Assembly: GCF_040115645.1 (NCBI RefSeq)
Contig: NC_089568.1
Coordinates: forward strand, 2,623,001 to 2,687,000
Source of the DNA: Euwallacea fornicatus
Taxonomy: Eukaryota > Arthropoda > Insecta > Coleoptera > Curculionidae
Direction of reading: 5' to 3'
Length of the DNA: 64,000 bases
Shown: positions 44,899-57,300 of the stretch, piece by piece
Layout of the letters: each line of letters starts with the position of its first letter
How positions within the stretch are numbered: the first letter of the stretch is position 1
Notes under the pieces: generated by a model
Told to the model about the DNA's origin: nothing
Databases searched by the model: none
What the model saw: only the letters and a program-made list of their open reading frames with translations
Position numbers and translations under genes: made by a program

Positions 44899-46103
44899 GT
44901 GCCTTGAAGACAAGGTTTTGAATTTCTTTCAGAGTTGAAACGTTTGGGGAAGATTTTACTGGCAATTTTAGACCTGAAAGAACACCGAGTAGTAAATGAA
45001 GCACTTTAAATGCGATTGGAAGACATTTCGAAAATCTTGCGTATCTTCCATGTCATACATTTTTTTAGCCACTTAAGTTGTATACCGATATTATTTCCTA
45101 TAAAACATGTGTGTTTGCCGAGGCACGCAAGTCTTTGCATAGCAGGAGCAATGTGAATCACGCCCAAGGTGGTTATGCAATGCTTCTTTAATTTTTTTCC
45201 CTTATTGCATGAACATAATCTAGTTCTGTTGATATGGTTATTAAGGAGTTAAGGGTAATAAGATTGCCGTTATTCTCCTTAAGGGCTAGCGAATTCATAT
45301 CTCGTGGGTTTTAAATAAGCAATGGAGGAAACTGTTCGTTGTTTGGCTACAGCGCAGTTTTAGAGTTCAGAAGACCTGAAATTCTAGGACCGCTGACAAT
45401 CTACCGGGTATGGAACACTAGGAGTTACCTGGTGGAAAGGAGAGAATCCAATACCATGGGCGTTTAAAATCAAACGTGACGCATGTCTTGTGCGAATATC
45501 CAGCAATTACAAATCTGACCATATTAGGGAACGATCAGCAAAACATAACATTATACTACTTGCTGTTACCAGTACATCCAGTTAATACAAAGTAAATTTT
45601 GAAACTATTAAGGTATTTATATTGACTGTGATGTATTCAGTAAATTAGTCATTCCCAACTTTTCTTTCATAACGGCACACTAGCCCCTTTTGGATCTATA
45701 TAGGAACCCGAGGGTAGAAAAAAAAAACGTTCTGAGAATTTAAAAATAAATTTTAATGATCATTTTTAGTTGCCATTATTAAATATATTTTTATAATAGA
45801 TAACTTTTAATTGAAAATTAAAAAATAATAACAGGACTAGTATGAAAGATAAATGGCTTTTTTTGAGGTCTTCTTCATTTCCTCTATTTCTTATAATTAT
45901 CTATATGTCTATATATAAATGTCAAAATTTACCCAACCTATATATATTAACTCCTCTATAGGATCATAATCAGTTACATATATAACTGAACTCTAATATT
46001 TACATCAATATTAAAAAGTGCTCATTATAAACAACATACATTCATGTATTTAACTCTCATTTCCCTCCGAGCATAGCATCTACTCTTCTCCTATCCCTAT
46101 ATC
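44899..46103. other. Oscp1-Vkor convergent intergenic region
   Basis: About 1.2 kb between two convergent genes. The sequence is AT-rich, with TATATA-type simple sequence near 45900-45985. No gene or mobile element was recognised. Confidence 0.5.
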
Positions 46104-46109
46104 TTTATT
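46104..46109 (-). promoter_or_regulatory. Vkor poly(A) signal overlapping the stop
   Basis: AATAAA on the minus strand overlaps the TAA stop codon of the Vkor gene at 46105-46107, so the 3' UTR may be only 10-30 nt. Confidence 0.5.
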
Positions 46110-47262
46110 TTGTCTTTCTTCTCTCTGATACACTTTGAATAACCATTTCATCAATCAGCCTCAAAGTTTTGAATTTTTTAGTAATGAGTATGAGGTTTAT
46201 AACATTTACTACATAAATGCTGATGCATATCACGCATAAAGTGCGCAAAATGAAGTATAGGAGATAAGCAAAGTAGCAAGAGATAAAGTTAGAGATAATT
46301 ATCAATAGAAGAGAGCCATTTACAGCTACCGGAGACTCGATGAATGCTGAAAAAAAAAATTAATTCTTAGATGTCCAACAAACTTAATTATATAGTCACA
46401 CTTGACATAATTATAGTTAAGAATAAAATTTTCTAGTGATAAATTGATATGGTTGATAATAGGAAAGAAATTTGAATAATCACATTTTTGGTTGATTTTC
46501 CAATGCCAGTAAATTCTATGTGACAAGTTAAGTACTCTATTCCAAATAGATTACTTGATATTTACATTATTTATGCATATACATACTATACTAACCAAAA
46601 ACTGATAAAATGGTATAAAAGATGATTCCAAAGAAGCTGTTGGGTTGATGAAATAGGGATCCTTCTTGGAATATTCCTAGGCCCTTTCCATACCTGGAAA
46701 CATTACAGTAACATTTCAAGTAAATTTCATATTTAATATTTCAAGTAAAAAATATTTAGTACTATACAAGTTAAGTATCTAAATAAAATATTACAACATT
46801 GCAATTTGGTGCACCAAATTTGAAGTAGGAACAGTTTATTCTCAAGTTTACCCCTTGACAGAAATCTTAAGAGGGTAATTTTACACAAAATATAAATTCT
46901 TACAATAATCATTGAAACTATAAAGGATTACATTTTAGAAATGTCTACAATCAAATTTTTACCAACATTCTCACTTCAATACTCAAATCTTCATTCACTT
47001 ATTACTTAATACATTTGGATTTTAGAATCACTTACGTAGACTCATAAACTCTTGTACAACTGATCTGAGGATTGATATCACAATAGGCTTTGTAATTGAC
47101 ATTTTTCTCCATGGACTTTTCCACACTGTATGCATATATAGAAAGCCCACATCCTATGATTGAAGAAATGAACAGCAAACGGTTGCATAGAGCTACGGAT
47201 GATCTGCTGATTCGAAATTTATTAATAATCACTTCCTTTTGATCCAAGACACTTGAGGACAT
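46105..47262 (-). CDS. Vkor: Vitamin K epoxide reductase (VKORC1-like)
   Basis: VKOR is a four-helix ER membrane enzyme that reduces vitamin K epoxide or quinone through paired cysteines and passes electrons from luminal thiol oxidoreductases. Minus-strand exons: 47036-47262, 46596-46693 and 46346-46105, giving 188 aa; human VKORC1 has 163. Helix 1 (LLFISSIIGCGLSIYAYSV) is followed by the luminal loop CDINPQISC, matching the loop cysteine pair. GLGIFQEG and QPNSFFGIIFYTI follow. The redox centre CVIC lies in the last helix (LRTLCVICISIYVVN), corresponding to human CIVC. The true start is the ATG at 47262, not the TTG upstream. The longer N terminus is basic and polar. All key cysteines are present. 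Confidence 0.93.
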
Positions 47263-48379
47263 TTTGCCTTTAGCATGCAATTTGCAAGTAGGAACGTGTT
47301 TATCTTAAAGGCGAGTTTTATACGTCTAGACGAAAGGTGTGGAGTGACGAATAGTTGAAATAATTAATTAGATGAGAACTAATTTTAAAAACATGTTCTA
47401 AGCTTTTTAAGGTTCGTCATTTTCACTGGAAAAAATTATGTTTATGTTTTGATAAATGACATCTGACATTCAACTGAGGGTGACAGCTGCAGGAAAATCA
47501 ATAGGCAATGTTGCCAACGTTGCCATATAAGGTAGGGCATCAGATTTCTGATTTTTTGTGATTTTTTGGAATTTTGAAAAATATATTTGGAAACATTTTT
47601 GAAACAAGTTATGAATGAAACGCATATATCGATATATTTAACCTTGACGCTTAAACTGCATATTTTGAACAGGTGGTATCTATTTTTTGATTCAATATGT
47701 GTAATAAAAAAAACCGTACTGAATTACTGGAACGTGCAGTTAATAATAACTATATAGTATTTGAACAATAAAACCGAATAATTATTAGAAATAAAGCACA
47801 TGCACATGTGCAAGCAAAAGGCCTAGAAAGTGCAACGGGACAATGGAATGAAAAAACTGCCGGAGGCACAAAACACGCAACAATGAATCCTAATTCCTCA
47901 TGCGAAATAAAAACTCCCGATCAACAGGGGGTCGGGTGCACTTACATTCAATCTCACAACCCCCCATTTTACATCTTTTTGTTCGCCTAGCCAGCCGTCC
48001 TTAGCGGGGTGGGAAGCGGGAAACGGCCATCCGTTGGCGAAATAACCAGAGCGGCAACAGCGCCAACGTCGCCCGACTCGCATATCTCCCGCTAGGAGGC
48101 GCTTCGGTAACGCGACATTTTACGGTATCGACTGTGGCCGTGCCGTTGTTGTAAATATTGTTTATTTTCGGGTTTTCCGCGTTTTTTTCGTAAATTTTGG
48201 TGTATGTTGGGTGTGCTGCGGGGTGGTACCGCATCCGTGCAATGTTCCGAGTGCCAAAGGGCTAATGGAGACAGCTGTAATCCCGGCTAAAGTTCCGCCA
48301 TAGCCGTAGAATCGAAAGCCTCCTTTGACATGGCAACAAGGATGGTTCGCCGTAGAGCGAGTGCCTTTATAGAATAGCC
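47263..48379. promoter_or_regulatory. Divergent Vkor/AUTS2-like intergenic region
   Basis: 1.1 kb separates divergent start codons. The distal part, from about 47990 to 48300, is clearly richer in C, G and CpG than the rest of the window (for example GCGCCAACGTCGCCCGACTC). This suggests a broad CpG-rich promoter for the AUTS2-like gene. The Vkor promoter side is AT-rich. No coding sequence was recognised. Confidence 0.5.
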
Positions 48380-51300
48380 ATGGAAATAGAGGTAAAGCAA
48401 AGGAATAGAAGGCGAAAACGCGCTCAGCGTATGCAGCAGGAATTGAAAGAAACGCATGCTAATAAGGCTAACGCCGATGAAAGTGAGACAGAGGATGTCA
48501 TCCCCAAGAAACCCCCACGACCCCCCAACCGGAGAAAAAAGCAGAAAGACCTCCTCAAAGAGCCGCTCTGCGAGGAGGACGTCGTCGAGGGCTTCTCCAT
48601 ATTGCAGTTTAGGACATATGAGGACCTGGAGGTAAGTTTTTCTAGAGGTTATTGGCCAAATTTGCATAATGTACTTGCAGCCTGACAGAAACCATACTTC
48701 CGACGGCAAACCACTGAATTTTATATTAGCCGTTTGCAAAAACCCACTAACCCCCATTCATTAACATACCAGCCTCAAAGAGGTGGTTTCTATAAGGAAA
48801 AAGCAGATGTTGTCTTAATAGTCCTTTGTTTTAAGCAAGGGACGTCCCATGTCTCTCTTGTCACGTAGGTACCCACTTCTGTCATATGGACAATTTTCTC
48901 CTCAAAGACTTCAATAACCCAGCTGATTTTTGTCATCATTTATTGACAGTGAAAGTACCAGATTTATTGTGTAGGTAAAATCCTTTTTACTGTGTTTCTC
49001 TCCCAGTTTGCATAAGCACAAATTATTACCCTCCTAGACTTTGCCCCACCAGGCCAAATTAAGTCACTTCTGGGGTTTAATGCTGGTTCTTTATTATAAA
49101 CTTGTTTCCATTTGGATTGAACAAATAAACCAGTACATTTATATGCTTTTAACAGTGACATCAAGGTTCGTCTCCTGGTTTGTTTATAGTCTGGGCACAT
49201 CACTCCATAAATCCGTACATGTGGGCTTGTTTTGAGTTTGGATTTAAATGAGGTTGTGAAAAACCAAAATAGTCCTTGAGTGTTAACATCAGACAGCTCA
49301 TCATTAATGGGTTCACCTTGTTTTAATCATCTATAGAACCTCTATAATTGCGATTTCAATTTTGCGTACTTTTGTTTTATTAAGTGCCTCGTTAAGTACG
49401 TAGATTTTGGCCCGGAATTTCGGTTGGAATTTGATTATCTTAGCAGGTGGATGGTATTTTGAGGAATATAATTTGCAAAAATTCGTTGGCACCCCCACTC
49501 CTTTTACTTCTGCTTAAATTTAAAATAATCTAGACCTTCAAATTTCCCATGTGAAATATATTATTGACAAGAAAGCCCTCAAGAAATCGGTAATTGTCAC
49601 TTGGGGATTGTTCAAAAAGTTCTTGCTATTGTTAAAAGTTGTATAATGAATTTGATTACGAAACGGAATTTGAAGGTAAATTCAAGTTTATAACTGTACT
49701 AATAGTTGGTAGTTGATAGTAAGAGGCATAACCCTATTAATATGCTTGGAACAATAAAATACATATTTCATATGGGAATTTTATGGTTCATCCTCAAGTT
49801 AACATTAAACTGAATTCACAGAGAGCCTATATAAATGGCCCTTAGGATGGCATTTTCCCCGTTGATATCGTTTCTTAAATGTAGACTAAGGTGGTCTCTT
49901 AGGTGGACTTGAAGTGCGTTTTTGATTATGTAATTTCATGTAGATATTGGTAAAAATGTTGGAAAATTTCCTGGTATTAAGTGGATCACAAATTGTATTT
50001 TTTGTGTATAACATTGTGTTATCTCAACTTGGTGTGCAGCCAAGATGACTATGTGTGGAAGCGACGGATTCACCGCTGCACACAAAAACGATTGTTATCA
50101 TGGCAAAAAATAGTGTTACTTGCATTATATCTGGCCAATATTTTCATGCATATAGAACCACTAGCCAAAAGTAAAACGGCATAATGTTGAAGTCTACGCT
50201 GCTGTCGGGAATTTTAAACAGGAAGTCGAGACGACTGGAACCACGATGTCGAAGAACACATTGAAATGGAAAGTCTTAATATATCTCTTCATGATTATTG
50301 TCATTTTATATACAAACCAGAGAAGTTATAACTAATGAAACACGTGTAAATAAATGGGACTGATTGTTGTAAAAACGATCAATATCGATTAGGATGCAAA
50401 AAATGCAAGAGTGTATTGATGAAAAAGTCCAAGTGCATGAGCTTTTTTATTTAACCCAGGTTGATGGAATATATGTAAATCTAAAATTTTCGTTGCAAAA
50501 GTTACATTCAAAGCAGAATTTTTTACACCTAAGTGCCTGTCGTCTATTACTGTAGTTACAAACGTTACTTAATGATGTATACTTAATTTTTGCTCCGAAA
50601 CAAAATGGTGGTAGTGGCCAATGAAATTACAGAAAATTCTCAATTCTCATAAAAAAAAAAAATACTGGAAGTGAAATTTATCATGGCACAGACTAGCAAA
50701 TGAATATCAAGGAGAAAAACACATTAAGCAATGAAGTGGAAGGTCCCAGAAGTGATGAAAAGCATTGGTAAAAAGAAAAAAGACATAAAAAAACCTGCAT
50801 AAATAAATATAGCTATTTTGAACCTATCTACCTAGTCCGAACTAAGAAAATAGGTCGTTTTTAGCTACGGTTAAGAAAACGATTACGCAATATATTAAGT
50901 ATGGAGATCAATTAAAATAAAAAATGCCATGTAAAAAAGAATGAAATTCAATATAAGAATTTTATGGTGGTCGACCCAACGTTGCACGTTTTGCCGTATG
51001 GGGCAAATTTCTGACCACCAGGTGTATGCTATCAACGTTATAAACGTACGCTAGAAATATTTTTATAGGCGAAAATCATAGAACTAAGAATATGAAGAGG
51101 GAGTAGAGGAAATGGATAATAGTAATAATATCTTCTGCTCTGCCTACACAGGTTACCCACATAAATCCGTGGTCTACACTTAACTAGTTTCCAAATGTAA
51201 GATGCTTTATTGAAAATTTGCAGTGTGACAAAGTTGCAATATCAGAAACTTGTTTGACATCTGAAATGCCATCAAACTTACTTGGAATCAAAAGTTACTC

Positions 51301-54300
51301 GCTTTATTGCCGAAGAGACAGGGGAGGTAGTGTAGCGGTTTACATAACGTCAAGAATCAAAGTTTCAACATTTTAGACATGAGTAACGGTATCTACTAAT
51401 TGTGGTTTAAGCTAAAACCTCGACTAAAACACCATAAATTATACAGCTTGATTCACGGTCGATGGTAGGATAGACGTTTATGGAAAACAGGACATATGAT
51501 CTTTCTGAAAACTTGCAAATAAGGTAATCGGTCTTGCAGCATTCGTCTAAAACGTTTTCAGCACCGCGACGTTGTCCGTTATGCAAAGAATTAGGAACAA
51601 ATCCGATATATTAAATGAGACACCGTGTATATTATTTCATTTTTAGTTTCGCTACTCCTCTTTGACCATTTCTGCTTGATGATTCCCACATCTATCTCTA
51701 GCGATTGTCGAAATATCAATTAATGTTTTTTTTTTTTTTTGTGTAAAATAAGGGCCCATTAAACTCTTCGTTATAATACCATTTGAACTCACAAAGAGCA
51801 TAAATTCTGGAGATTGTTTCGAAAAGATGGCCGAATTGGCCCACGTAGAAAAAAGAAACCACAAGCCTCATATATGTATGTATATAATCCTGGCTAAACA
51901 TAATATGCCTGAATTTAAGTTCGTAAAAGTTCGACCTCTGCAACGTCTTACGAAGACAAGACCGAGACATTCGAACGGTTTTTAAAACATTTTAACGTTT
52001 TGGTGAGAAATCTGTTATCGTTTTCAGAATTGAGGAAAAAATTGTTATAAAAACGACAGAACCGAAGTGTATGGAATGTGAATATGTAAAATATGTGGAA
52101 CACTTTGAAAATTTTGTCGGTTCAATCATGTCTATTCCTCAGCGATTCAGATGAGGAATTTTCGAAGTGTCACATATTTTACACAGTGACATTCCATACA
52201 AATTTTGTAAATTTTAATTTGTATGTCATTTTATTTTTATTTTTTGGGAGCCATTGTTAAATGAGCTGATCAAGGAATGAGTAAAAAAAATTACATATTC
52301 GTAATAAATCGCGGCAAACTTGTTTTTAGTAAATCGTGTAAACGGCTTATGTCAGAGAATTGATTTGAAGGTTGAATCTGTTACTTCTCCCAATTACAAA
52401 TATTCTTGTTGGAAGTTTGATACTGTCAGTTACAACATTCAATATGGGTATTTTGACCATAACTCAAAAAACTGAGTCAAGGCCGTTTTGGGTGCCTCTC
52501 TGTGCGAGTGCACTAGAGGCTCGACTTTATTTTACTAGCAGACGGTCCAAACTAAGGCTTCAGCTCGCAGGGTTAATATTCATTCTCTTTTTTGGAACAC
52601 TAACCGTTCCTACACTTAAAACTCAATCATAATTTTTTTCACTGTTCTTTACATATACAGAATGACAAATTGATAAATTAACGATGGATATATTAAAGAT
52701 AATAAAAATCCATTGAAACAATTTTTGTGACATGGAGAGGAAACACAAATCTATGTATTAACTAACTCTAACTGACATCTCAATTGTGACAACTCAACAC
52801 TTAAACATACTGGACAAGATATTAAAAAAATCTTTCCTTACCTACCATACGTTGTTTTCAGACAAATTGCAACTCCAAAAGCCCCCCCTCCCCATTTTTG
52901 TTCGCAAAATTATTTAAATAAATTCGAATTTTTTACAGGGAGTGGCATCGGCCTCAAATTTCGACCGCGGTCAAAATCTTTTGTTTAAACCTCTACACGT
53001 AAATACCTATTACATTTTTATGGACCTTTTTTGGGTCATTCTGTAGATAACATTCTATCAATCTCATTCAAAGTTTTATAGCTGCTGTGGAAGACTTTTC
53101 GGACTCACAAAAGACACATCGAGATAATACGTTTCGCAAAAGGTTTATGACCCCAATTTAGTTGCTGATTTTTATTTCCTTAATTTTTTTCCTGGTGTGT
53201 ACATTTTTTCAATATATTCCAAAAATTTTCAAATTAACGGTTCACCGTAGTTCTTTTTTTCAAAATTAACAAGTTCAAAGAAGTTTAGAAATGTTACTGG
53301 AGCAGTACCCCTATGAATTTCTTAAAAATTCAAAGCCGATTTATCAATATTCATCAATTGATTAATGTTTTCCTGTTTCTGATTCTCAGGAAATATGGCA
53401 TCAATAATTTCCTCAATATACTATTTTAATGTTATTTATCGTGTTTACTCACGCATAAAAAAATATTACAGGCATTTTATTATTTTTTTCAATGAGAATT
53501 AAAAAGTAATTAATTTTATGTACACAGCAATACTTATACAGGGTGATTCAAAATTAAGTGCAAACATTTTAGAAGAGCGTTTTTGAGGTCAAACTACGAC
53601 TATCTTTCTCAACACCTGTATTCTGAATGGAGCTGCAGCCATCGAAAGTTGGGCGAAAAAAACTGATTATGTGAAATTATGGCCACAGTTACCTATCAAA
53701 TTTTATGACATTTTGCAAGCCCTCGTTTTTTAGGTGCTCTATTCATTTTTTGCTTCAAAAATTATGCAAATTTAATTTCGAACGGGTTAAAGGGGATCTA
53801 CACTTTGCATAGCCCTCATTTTATGTTTCCGGCGAGAAACTCTAAATTTAACTATCATCATTTAATTGGTCATAAAAAAATCTATAATTTTGTTGCTTTG
53901 TGTGTGTTTTTTTTAATGCAACTAACAGTTTGCAAGAAAACTGTTGTTGAATGGAAGGATAGTCTTATCAAATCTTATCTGACGGCTGCGACTCTTGAAA
54001 TTTTTGCTTATTTCCTTCTGAAATTAATTTTACATAATTTTCGAAGCAAAAAGTGAATTAGAGGGTTGGAAAAACGAGGAATTCGAAATTTGCATGAAAT
54101 TTGATCGAAAACTGTGGTCACAATTTGACACAATCGATTTTTTTCCATCCAACCTTCGATAGCTTCCGCTGCGAGGGGTGCGTTTTAGGACACAGGTTTA
54201 TGGAGAGGAGCAGTCTCGCTTTGACCTCGAAAGTAGTATCTTAAAATAGATGCAGTCACTTTCGAATCACCCTGTATAGTAGAAAAGTCGTAAACTCGCT

Positions 54301-57300
54301 AATATCTCAAATTGCTATGTAGTTAACTACTTCAGGTCCAATTAATGCCCCAGAAAAAATTAAAAGCCTTGAAGTTTAAGTAGCAATTTAATAAGCACAC
54401 TCTGGTATTTTTTTCAACGATTTTTTAATGACTTTCTTATGGTGTGTCAAAGTTTGTTCATTCAATTTTCCTTTCATGGGAGTGTTGGGCTTAATGGTGT
54501 TAACAGATATTAAGCAAAATACAGGACGCGTCTGTCACTACGGACTTCTGCCCCAAAGATTTAATTAGGCATTAAAAGTTCTCTCTCCATCTGCCCCTCT
54601 CTATCTCCCCGTTACTGGGATCTGCTTTCACATTTTTTAATAATCTCACAGCTACAACCTCGAATGAATATTGATCAGCATCAATTTGCATCGAAAAAGC
54701 TTCGCCAACATTTTCCACGGCGAAAAGAAAATTAAAGTTTTTCCCCGGCGAGGAGAAAGCTGAGATTAAACCGGAGATAATGCCCTTCGGTGGGGAGGAA
54801 AGTCGGGTTAACTAGGAAGGAGTTTGTTTTTTACCCGCTCGGGAATGGGTTAAGTATTTACAAGCCGGTTCGGAGTTTTTTCCGCATCAGCACTGGATTT
54901 CTACGACGTTTATAGGACACTAAACCGAAATGACTTTCGGAAGATTATTTGCCAAATCTGTTCACTTTATTAAGCTGAAGCTCAGCGAAATCGATCGGCG
55001 CTACGAAAACGGTTTTGCGCGTCTTAATGAAAACCAATTCCCCCGGATTAGCCGTTTATTGGCCCGTAAACATTCAGTCTTACTGGTGAAAAGGGGAGGC
55101 ACTAGTCTCCAGTTTACCTGGATTAGGCCACTTAATTAGTCCAAATTTAATCACTCATCAGCTTTACTCCAACGTTATTGCGCCGTTATTAAATGCAACC
55201 TTGTAACATACAATGGTCCTTCGAGCCAGCTAAGCGGTCGGATTTATAGACGTTATAATTCATAGAAGCGAAACGACATTAATTCAGTCGACTGAGTAGT
55301 CTGATTCCCATTCTGTGTAGCCGCTAGTTCAGCCGTTAATATCACCGTGTCCTCGTAATCTGACAAGCAAACTCGGGATTTGTAAACTGTTTTATTCAAA
55401 AAGTTTAAATTGACTACAGAAACATGAGCGCTCAAAATTGCAACTTTGGCCTCTGTGGATGTAGCAGGATATGCGATATTTTATTACTAAACGAAGCAGC
55501 AAGCAACAGCGGCCTGTTTGGTTAGTTATCCATTCGCTTCGTTTAAAAAGATGTAAAACTGATTCAGTCTTGAATGATGTTACGTCAAGAACTTTGTGCA
55601 TAAAAATCCTGGATTCAAAATCCTGTTAAATTACGTGAAACCTATCACCTATTCTGTGTCAACGGATTCGAAACAAAATAAACACAAGGGATTTTTTTGT
55701 TACAGCGAGAGAAAATAGTTTTTTTTGCTTTGCACGCTTTTTAGGAGAAGAGATTCCGTTCGAATAAGTTCAAGGCCTTTATTTCGAACGTTGTTTATTT
55801 TTCAAAACGTTAACAAAAACCCTCAAAAAAAGTTCTGCAACATTTCGGTGTGGGAGCCTTTCGAATTGCACATCGATATAGATTTTTTTTTTTTTTTTTT
55901 TTTTTTTGAGGCTTGAAAGCTACGAGAACCCCCGGAAACACATTGAAAACGTCGATAATTCCGAGAAATTTACTCTTCGCTCCGTTTCAATCTCCCCGAA
56001 GATATTTAAGCGATAACTTATTAATGTTAGAAATGAAATTGATTTTGTCCATCAAAATTTGTAATTACCGCCAGTGTGTCTTTCTTCCACAATGTGGAAA
56101 TCGCAACTCTCGTATGGCCTTCCTTGTCTGCTACGTGCGGTTGAAAAATAGCAGACGAATCGCGTAGTTCTCCTTCTACGTCATTCCAAGCCGGGCCTAA
56201 TCCAATCGCCCAACGCGAATTTTTGATTGTATGAAATGTCGAGTGGAAGTGCAATAATTCAGTTGGTTAGTTAGAGTTAAAAAAAATTCGCATATTTTTA
56301 GATCAGGACCTTCAACGTCTCTTTGCTAGCTACGACAACGTGGCACGATCATTTTGTTTTTGGAATTAAAGTGACCGCTGGTGACATCACGTAAACCGCA
56401 AGTGAGATTCGTGTTTCCAAACTTCGGAAATCGGAAATAACATCGTCCCATCTCTTTGTTTTAAGAATGGAATGATGGAGTGTCTCGAAACTGCATTCGA
56501 GAACCGTTGCCGCATTTTCAAGATTGCACCTTTTTGATGAGTCTTCATCTAAAACGTTGCCGTCTACTCGTTTTGGAAGATAAAACCAATTTATCTCGCG
56601 TCCCATCGAACGTCCGTCCCACCAAAAGTGCTGCTCGTTGTGGTTTGTGCCCCCTCCCCCCCAAAAAGAAAAATCTGTCCCGATCACACTATATACGGCC
56701 GATTAATTTTAATCTTTAGGCAAACAAAAGGGCTCCCGGATGGGCGCTATTTTAATAAATCAAGCGGTTAAAAAGGGTTTCGTATGTGCATATCAATCAA
56801 GTGTAATCATGAGTGGTTCGTCAACCGAAACGTAAAAGGTTCATATTTGTTTTGTCGTCGAGATGATAACGCATGAGGGATCCCCCATCAAGTCCCCAGT
56901 TACGCTTAACAACCTGTTATTAGTCAATTGATTACTTGATTGATCAGCTTATTAACCATTAGCGAAACGTGTCAAGTACCGCCGTCAGTCATTTCTTCTG
57001 AAGAAAAAAGTACGCCATTGTCTTCCAATGATTCTCAAACATACAATTAATGCAGTTCTACAGAATTAAGCAAAAACCTATCAATTCGCTCCCGAGGTAA
57101 TCTCGGACATTTCGCGCAATGCCCCACTGATCCCTTTACAATATCGTCGACGCCATTAAAGGGGTTTTCAACCCTTTCTCGTCGGTAGGTATATGGAACG
57201 ACAGAAATATAAATAGCGTTGACCCCAAACGGACCGCCGAACGGTCGCTGGTTGTTTATATTTGTCTTTACTTTAGTTGGGAATCAAATATTCACTCGTG

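Noticed and set aside
47263..47280. Vkor start at the upstream TTG
   Set aside because: The next in-frame codon triplet giving a true ATG is at 47262, which leaves a normal VKOR N terminus. A TTG start is unlikely in an insect nuclear gene.
53805..54056. 83-codon frame inside the 744-bp element
   Set aside because: No recognisable domain; AT-rich sequence in a non-autonomous element readily gives such frames.
54930..55139. 69-codon frame in a GC-richer part of the AUTS2-like intron
   Set aside because: No homology, no splice support, and no conserved motif; left as unassigned intron.
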